NCBI GenBank assembly: GCA_013399115.1
Contig: VXAA01001402.1
Location: forward strand, 239,215 to 303,214
DNA: 64,000 nucleotides
Direction of reading: 5' to 3'
Source: Anseranas semipalmata
Lineage: Eukaryota > Chordata > Aves > Anseriformes > Anseranatidae
Part shown: positions 42,901 to 51,900 of the stretch, piece by piece
Layout: the number at the start of each line of letters is the position of its first letter
Position numbering within the stretch: the first letter of the stretch is position 1
The notes under the pieces: generated by a model
The model's database searches: none
What the model saw: the letters and a program-made list of their open reading frames with translations, nothing else
Told to the model about the DNA's origin: nothing
Translations under genes and position numbers: made by a program

Positions 42901-45900
42901 ATTCAAGTGCTTGCAATATCATTACAGTTTATATAGGTGTACTTGAGTTACCTTGCGCACAGTTCATTTGTATACAGGTAATTTATGGTAGATACTTGCT
43001 AGGGATGAAGACTGTTGCATCTATGACTACTGCTGCCTCATGCAGCTCTCAGCCCCAACCACACAGCATGATAGGGGCTATGCGGCCATATCAAGAAGAT
43101 GACTTCATTCAGCTGTTGCAGTATGGCCCTAATATCCCAGAGCTCTGCTCCCGCTAGATTATGGAGCGTTTACAAGAAGTCTTGCTCAAAGTGAACTCAG
43201 TGGTGCCAGCAATGTGGCTGTTCTCTGGTACCTAATCTAGCAAATGTTTTTTTTTTTAATATTTTAATATAAAATATTCTTTTTACTACCAAAGCCTGTA
43301 GTGTTTGGGTTTCTCTAGATTATAAAATAGATATACTTTGAGTGAAAGGAGAAATTCAGTTTTGCTTGTTTGTCACTGAATGGGATGTTTATTCTGGAAG
43401 TTGCAGGCAGTTATAATCTGAAACATGCTAGATTTGTTGAGTGTCAAATAAAAGTTCTTCTCTGCATGGCTACATGTAATTTTGCTATTAGGTGGTTGTA
43501 TCTGTGCTACCAGATTTGATGATGTTCGTTGTAAATGGAATTTAAAACAAACAAACAAAGCAGATTATTTTGTTCTTTAGGTTGAACTCCCACCTCCTGA
43601 TCTTGGCCCAAGTTCTGCACTGAATCAGACGCTTAATTTGCTACGAGAGGTTCTGGCATCTCACGACTCATCTGTTGTTCCACTAGATGCCCGTCAAGCT
43701 GACTTTGTGCAGGTATAAGGAAGCTTGACTGCTTTGAGAGAAGGAAAAAAGTACATTTAAGTTAGTCTTGGTCCATTAATCTTTTTTGTCTGGTCCCACT
43801 TTGGAGCCTTCTGCCAAACCTGAGTGTTTAATGTGAATAAGATGGTGACTAACTAAGTGGATAATTACAGTACGGTATGGAGTGCTACTCTTAACACAGT
43901 GTCGAAATTCTGTTATCCAATTACTACTCCATTAAGTAAATACTCCATCAAGATCACACAATTGCCAATTATCTAATCTGGGTTACTCTTCCTCCTGCTA
44001 GGTTAGAATCTGTTCTTCTCAGGTTTTTATACTTTCCCCATCACTATGGTAGCTGATCACCTGCTGACAAATCCAGTAGAAAACTGCTTTCACAGTTGGA
44101 AACTCTCATTTCTCTTTTTTCTGCTTTGGGGAATAAATACATGATAGAGACAGAATGAGCTTAGAAGCTTTGTGTGACATGATTTCTTCCCTCCTCTCCC
44201 TCTTTTCTGTGTGTTTCTATTTTAGGTTCTATCTTGCGTGCTAGATCCATTGTTACAGATGTGTACTATGTCTGCTAGTAATTTGGGCACAGCTGATATG
44301 GCAACCTTCATGGTAAATTCACTGTATATGATGAAGACTACTTTGGCTCTCTTTGAATTCACTGACAAACGTCTAGAAATGTTACAGTTTCAGGTGAGCC
44401 TTACTAACCCAAATAGAAAATAGACTTATTGCTGTTTTTTTATTATTATTATTATTATTACTATTATTATTTGCAGGCTATAAGTTGTGATATGAACATA
44501 TTTATCTTTGATAATGTTGGTTTGGGGTCAATTCTAAATCAAGGAAATGGGATAAGAGGGATTCTTATCAGAGATCATAAGCAAATACCAGGTGTCACAG
44601 CTGATGATGGTACTCCGCATCTTTTATTTAAACACAAACAATTATTAGAAAAGTTAAGTTTTGTTTTATTTTGTTTTAGTTGCAGATAAACCCATGTCAG
44701 TGAAAATTTTCATTATCCAAATCATTCATTACCTGCAAACTGTGAATTGAAGCAAATAGTACTTGAAAGCTCAGTCAAATGTCTGTCTATGTTCCATCAT
44801 ATGGAGTTGTAATACTAGAATAGGGTATAGCTGCGCTTACTGCTTCAGTGTTTCTTTCACAGAATCATAGAATATCCCGAGTTGGAAGGGACCCATAAGG
44901 ATCATCGAGTCCAACTCCTGGCACTGCACAGGTCTACCCAAAATTTTAGACCATGTGTCTTCCTTTCCTATTCGTTTGGTTTCACCTAATGTGCCAGGGT
45001 AGTAGTTCATATTTGGTACAATTTTGAAATGGAAATGTAGTTTATAAACCATTCACTTGGGAAAACTTAGGCACTGCCCATGTATAGTTTTGCTACATGT
45101 ACATCTCTGCAATACATGTCAGGAGAGCTTTTGGATCTTGAAGGCTTTGAAAAAAGTCACAGCTTCTTATTTGAAAACATCAGTAAAGATTGGCTGTGAG
45201 CCATTTTCTCCTATCTACTCCTAATTAGAATTTCTAGCACCTTTTCGCTCAGAAACAAACAAACAGACAACCCCACCAAACTGTCTGGGGCATTTTGAAT
45301 CTCCATTATCAGAGCTTCTTTTTTGCAGTGAATGTTGCAATTGATTTATTCTTAAAATAAGCAATAGAACTGAAGGTTATACATTTAATACCGTTTGCTT
45401 TCTTCAAACGTTTTTCAAATACAGGAATAGATTGAAAAAAATCTTTAAGATTATAAATAAGTAGATTATTAAAGTGAAGGTAGAATGGCATATTAAATAA
45501 GAGAAACATTTGTCATACAAAAAAGAGCTCCTGAAAACACTTAAAATCTCCGAATTGAAATACTAGGACTTCCCTCCTAATTTATAAAGAAAAGTACATT
45601 TTTCTAAACAATTTTAGAAAGTAAAAATATGAACACTTAAAATATCAAACACAAAAGCCTTAAATTTTACTAGAGTTTGATATATTATGAATTTCATCTT
45701 TTCTTTAAGATTAGAAGAGAAATAAACAAATATGGAGTAGTTCTCTGTAAAAATGAAGTAATAATGTATATATATTCCCGAATCTTCCTGAGAATACTCG
45801 AAGGTGATTGCTTCTGCTGTGACTGGATTTATTAGGTTTCTCCACAAAGTGAAGATAATATTCAAAATGTAAAATATATTTAATTTTTCTTTGTACAAAG

Positions 45901-48900
45901 ATAATTAAAGCAAAATTGATAGCTGTAATTTTTGTCTGTTTTTCTTTAAGTCAACTTTTTTTCAAAGACATGGCTATCAGTATTGAATTTAAAACCCTTA
46001 CTGATCATGTTTTAGTTTCAATTTAATTTTTCTTGTGAAAGACTGTCATTTTTTTCATGTTGTTTATTATAAAGCTGCCATGCTGTTGCCAATATTTTCA
46101 ATGAGATCAGGTATTTTCAATAAGCTGGATGATTTTTGTCACATATTTTGAAGGAACTATAGTAAAATAAAATAATACAACAATTTACAAGAGTTTTGGT
46201 TTTTCTTAATTTTTAGTGCTGCTAAATTTACAAATACAAAAAAAATATGCTTTTCTGTTACACATAAAGAATCATCTGTATTTTTATTATTGGCTCCTCA
46301 TAATATGGAAGACGTAAATAGATAAAGTAATTATGCTGTATGTATCTGTGCTTTTTCCTTGTTTGTTGATAGTTCTTCTTTTCTTATTTGTGTTTCCAGA
46401 CCTTTTAACTCCAGATTTAGTTCTATGTAATATTCTCATGTGCATTTTATAAATATTTTATGCTTAAAATTTCAGATTGAGGCTCATTTAGATACACTCA
46501 TAAATGAACAAGCATCCTACGTCTTAACTAGAGCTGGTCTAAGTTACATATATAACTCTGTGCAGCAACACAAACCAGAACAGGTAAGGTTATATACTGG
46601 ATTTATTTGGAAGGTAGTGCATACCTGCCTACTAGAATAGTGCCTTTCGGCACTATGATTTTTGCAGATTAAGTTTTCTGTGAAAGAAAAAACTTGGTAA
46701 TATCTGTTGATTTTTCATATGGGACCAGGACTATTAGACAAAGGTACCTTGCAAATACAGATTTTCCCCATGCTCTGTGTTCAGCAAGCCTAGCAGGTTT
46801 GGGATGCATCAGTCCTTCTGTGTAGCTTATCTGTGTATCAACAGGCTCTGTATACCAGAGGCATCCTGTACATTCTCAGATATGGGTAGTTCAATGTCCC
46901 TCAGAAAGTGTTAGAGTGAAGCTGGCTCTAAAACACAAGTAGTGAGAATGTGTACCACTTCCATGATGTCTAGAACATATTGGATGTACTGTCCAACAAA
47001 TAGCATTCGGGTTTTTTTTGCATTGCATGCTATAGCACCATACACAGAGTAGATACCTTGCATACATTAGACAATTACTGCTTTTTTGTTGTTGTTCTGT
47101 GAAAAAAATGCTAGATGAGTTTAATGGTAATTTGAAATCATGTAAATTTTGTCCTTATTCACTGCTCTACCTATTCAAGGACCAAGACAGTGCAATTCTA
47201 AAAGTGAAAACATCAGATTTCTTAGGACAAGTTGAAAACCAGAATTCAGATCTTGTGCTCTTTCTTCTTTTGAACCACCATTCTTACATGATAGGTGCCT
47301 ATCTCCTCTTCTAAAACCAATTTCAAATAGACCAGGGCAGATTGTTTAATAGAATGATAGACTTTCCAGTAGCAATTTTCTTTCATATCTGTCCCCCTGC
47401 CTGGCTGGAGGGTGGGCAGAGGTTGTTACAGGATTTGCTAGGGGGTTAGGCAGCATGTATGTATTGTAATGCAGTGTAAACACAGAAGAGTTACTTGGTA
47501 GCAGAGTTGAATTTTGCATGGTCCAGGAACAGATGAAGAGGTGGAAGTTATCCTCTGTAATTCTGGAACACCAAGGGGATTTGGACAGTTGCCAGTTCAG
47601 TTTTTATCCCAGACCTTGTAGAAGGCGTTTTCCTGGGTTTGTCATTTAATGGTGAAAAAGGAAGAAAAGGACTTGAAAGGACACATGAAAAAGTTAGTAT
47701 TGCGAGTTTTTGATTCAAGGGAGTGGTGGAATACAAATGAACTGTTACAACATTTCCAGTATTGGTGTGGTGATTCAGTTTCCAAACATGTCATATCCTG
47801 TAGCAGGACCAAGTAACAATTTAGTACTGAACTGACTGTAGAATTTACTATCTTTTGTCCTTTTCCATATGCTAGAATGACTTTTTTTTTTTTTTCTTTT
47901 GATTACTGATTCTTAGGGTCCTCTTTCAAATTTGCCAAGTTTGGATTCCATGTCCCTGAAGGTAGCAATGGTAAGCATTTTACAATTTCATATTGTAGTA
48001 GTGTTGCTGTGACATGGGAAAGAATTCTGTTAATTGTGTGATCTAGTAGACATTCATCTAACCAGTCATACTCTTTAACAATAGCTAAATTACATGTCTG
48101 GGAATACTTTCTTCATTTGTAGTAATTTGACCACTTGAAGTAATAAAGTCATAAATTATTTATGAACTGGTTGTAATAGAATATTAGTTTCTAAGTCTTG
48201 AGAAGCAGAACTTTACTTATAAGAATGTTATCCCATGAGTCATTGTAAATTGCTGAAAGCAAATACTTAGCTCTAATTAGTTTTAATCATCAAAATTTAT
48301 TTTTTTTGCCTGAATGCTTTGAAATATAGGTTCTACTATCATTTATAATTTTAGTCCTGAGGCTTTGATTTTATGCAAATATTTCAGCTAAACTCAGAAG
48401 TTAGGTGTTGGGCATATGTCTCACAGTTTTATTTATATATATATATATACTGAAAGCTGAAATATATATATATATAGCTGAAAGCTTCAGTATATTTTAA
48501 AACAGATTATCAGCTGATGCTTTTTCTTAATGTGTGTGAAGGCTATTTTGCATAGAGATTGCAATATCACAGTTCAGTAGGCAATAACATATGATCTGTC
48601 ACTCTTCTTGCTTAGCCAAGTTTAGCTTTATTCTGAAACTTTAACTGTAAATAAGGCCCATTCATCCAGCAGTGCACACGCGCACCACAGAAAACATTCT
48701 AGTATAAACCTTGAGATCACACAGTGGCTTGAATTTGTGGGAGGGGAAAGGCTGTTTCTTTTTTGACTAAGAAATGGGTCTTTTTAAAAATTATATGTTG
48801 AATCCCTTCTAATTGTCTCAGTATAGCCTGATTTCCTCCGTTACAGTTCTAAACCAGTGAATCCCAAGCTCCTTGGAAGAACAGAGCTCTGGCACAGAGC

Positions 48901-51900
48901 ACTCAGTGGTTTACTCAGATCAGCATGCATTCTTATCAATATTTATACATTTTGCATTTAAATACCTTCTACTTATCACAGCTTTGTAGACCTACAAAAA
49001 ATTTAAAGACTGCAGCTTGGGGGACCATCTTTTTAAATTGCATATATATTACTGATTTATAGTCGTACATAATAATTCTACTTGAAAGGTTAGAAAAGAA
49101 TCCAGCTCTTATTTTCTTCATAACTTTGTTTAATGTATGCTTGTAAGAACACACTTTAACCAGAGTGGAACCCAGTATGTTGAAATCAAACCCACATAAA
49201 TTCCATCTGTCAGTGTAGTCTGTCTGCTGCTTAGAATTTAAACCATAGGAGGGAGGGAACTTACAGGTAGATTCTACGTACAGGTAGATTCACTGCCTCC
49301 CAGATTAACCTGAAAGTTTTCCAGGTCCCGGGCTTTTAAGTTGCTCATATGTGCTTATAGATGTTGTTCTAGTAAAGTCCATACCTCTCTCTTAGCTAAA
49401 TCTCCCCTGCATTCCAAACCTGGGCAGGTAACCCTGTGAGAACTGTGAGTGACTTCGTTAGTCATTTGCACCCACTTTTTGTGCATTTAAATGATGGATG
49501 GACATGGGTTTTAGGATTTATGACCTTCAGAAGTTTCATGCAGTGCTTAAGAAGACTGACATTATTAGATAAAGTTGCCTAGGGCCTTGTCTGAGTGAGT
49601 AACTGCAAGGATGGAGATGCTACAGCTTTTCTAGGTTACCTGTTCAGTGTTTGATGACACCTCTGGTGAAAATTATCCTCTTCGTATCTAATCATAATTT
49701 TCCTTAGTTTAGTATGTGTCGATTATTCCTCATGGGTTCACCTCTGAGAAGACCTGGCTCCATCTTCTCTATAATTACACAGTAGATAGTTGAAGACAAC
49801 AGTAACAATCTTAGTGTTTTCTTCTCCAAACTACTAAAATCAAAGCACTGTGGTATTTTTCACTGTATTATGTGGGGGAGGAGAAGTAAGCCTGGAAGCA
49901 ATTCATGGAGCCTGAACTAGGTCCCTTGGTCTTGTTTCTCTCAGCATAACTGCTCATTAGATTATTAAGCAGTAGCTTCATGTAAAAAAAATTTAAAAAA
50001 GTAACATGTCTAACTGGGACAGACTAGATTTCTTTTTGGAGGGTACTGTGTTCCCTTTGCACTGAATAGAGTCTGTCTGATCTTCAGTGGTGTGTACATA
50101 CATGCGCCAGCTACATAGAAAACTTGGATAGTCATGGAAGCTGCATTCTCATTTTTTGCCCCTTCACTCATACTGCTCAGTCAGAAACTTGAAATGCTGG
50201 TGACAGAGGTGCTAAAATTAGACATTTGTTTTGGACTATTAAGCTCTGCCTTAAATATTTGTATATTATGTTAGCTTCTGTCTTAAATACATAAAAAGAG
50301 AAAATTGTATCAAGTAAGAAGATGCCGTTTTAATGTAGTCACTTCTCAGAGATCTGTATTTTTATCTATCTTCAAGTAACAGCAAGTTCTTCGTATGTTG
50401 ATCTCATATTCTTTTTCCCACCCCTAGGCTCAGTTTGATCGCTATCTGTCTGCTCCAGATAGTCTGTTAATGTCCCAGCTGAATTTCCTTCTGAGTGCCA
50501 CTGTGAAGTAAGTATCTTAACTTTGAATTTCTATTATGCCTGTATAATAATAATCAGAAAGATGAATTTGATTAGGTTTTAGTGGATCATGATGAGAATT
50601 CAAGTTATCAGCTATAATCACATTTGCATTGTCCTTCAGGTCACAATTCAATTTTGTTTTGGCTGTCCTCTTTTTTGAACAAACAGGAATATGTAATTTT
50701 GTAACTTTCTGAAGTAGTTATTCTTGATTTAACAGATGCATCAAAATGAATTACTCTCATCTATTTTATGCTGTGTCAGCATTTTTTGTCAATTTAGTTG
50801 TAAATTGTTTTACAACTATTTTGTAAACATTCCAAAGGTGGATGAAATATTTAATTCTCTATTCGAGATTTCTTTTATCTCCACTGCTCCATCAAGTCTA
50901 AAATTACCAAATTTGTTGTCTTTTACTATAGAGTATTGACATTGTGCCATTGAATGTTGTGCTGAAATTATTTTTACGTTTTTTTTAGTGATGTTTCCTT
51001 TGGAGTATAGAAGTGAGAACTTTATTATTCATCTCTTCTCTCGTTTCATGAATATATTGTATAATATGACAAATAAGGGCCAACTGAACCCTAAGGCTAG
51101 GGAAAATGCCAAGAATTTGTTTCCAATTAAATATGAACCATATGAAGACATTTTGTAGTACTTAAATTCAGAGGATTATATGCTGCACTGATCAAAAAGT
51201 TTTCTTGACATTATTTTTCACGTGTTTGTCAAGAATGCAGGTTAAAGAACATGAGGAATTGTGACTAGCATATCACGTTTTGATGTAATGCTCTAACATT
51301 TGGTTTCTCGTTACTGCTACCTGTCCTCCAAACGGGATTGTTTTATGGCATCTTGTGATTAAAAAAAGTGACATATGTCAAGGGAAAAATATTTACTGCT
51401 GTGAACTTGTTGCTGAGGTTCTCCTTACCCAGAGACGTCCAGTTTCATGCCACACGCCTGGTGCATGGCTTGGCATGGGGGGTGTTGGTTCTTTTCAGCA
51501 GTTTGTTGGGTCTCTCTGCTAGGGTCACAGCTCAGCCAGTGGAGCTGACCGTGTTGTATAAGAGTTGCCCTGCTCCAATACAGATCAAACGGGGCAGCTT
51601 GAGCAGTAATGTAACAGAAGCATTGGAACTTCCACTTCTAGGTGTCAGGCTCTTAAGCCTGCATTTTAGCTCTTGATAGATTTTTTTTAATGTAGGTCTA
51701 TTTAAAAATCATAGTAAATGAATTTTGAAAGCCTCAATTTTTCATCGCTAACACAAAAGCTATTTTTTAGAGGTAGATTTTATGCTACCATAAAGACTCA
51801 GGCGCACAGTGAAATTACCTTGACTTAATCGTTTCTTTCTGTCAGATGAACCAATGTCATGTATGCACTCTTAGCCTTATCCCATTTATGAGCTTTTTAA

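Larger units (their letters stand above)
34241..43580 (+). other. COG6 intron 13
   Basis: The 9.3-kb intron contains the 38-N gap with its A-tracts, a 17-base tandem duplication, one antisense CR1 fragment (40232-40714) and an unidentified coding-like stretch near 42873-43230. Confidence 0.85.
44394..46475 (+). other. COG6 intron 15
   Basis: The 2.1-kb intron contains the (TTA)n run and an antisense CR1 3' end. The second half is very AT-rich. Confidence 0.85.
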
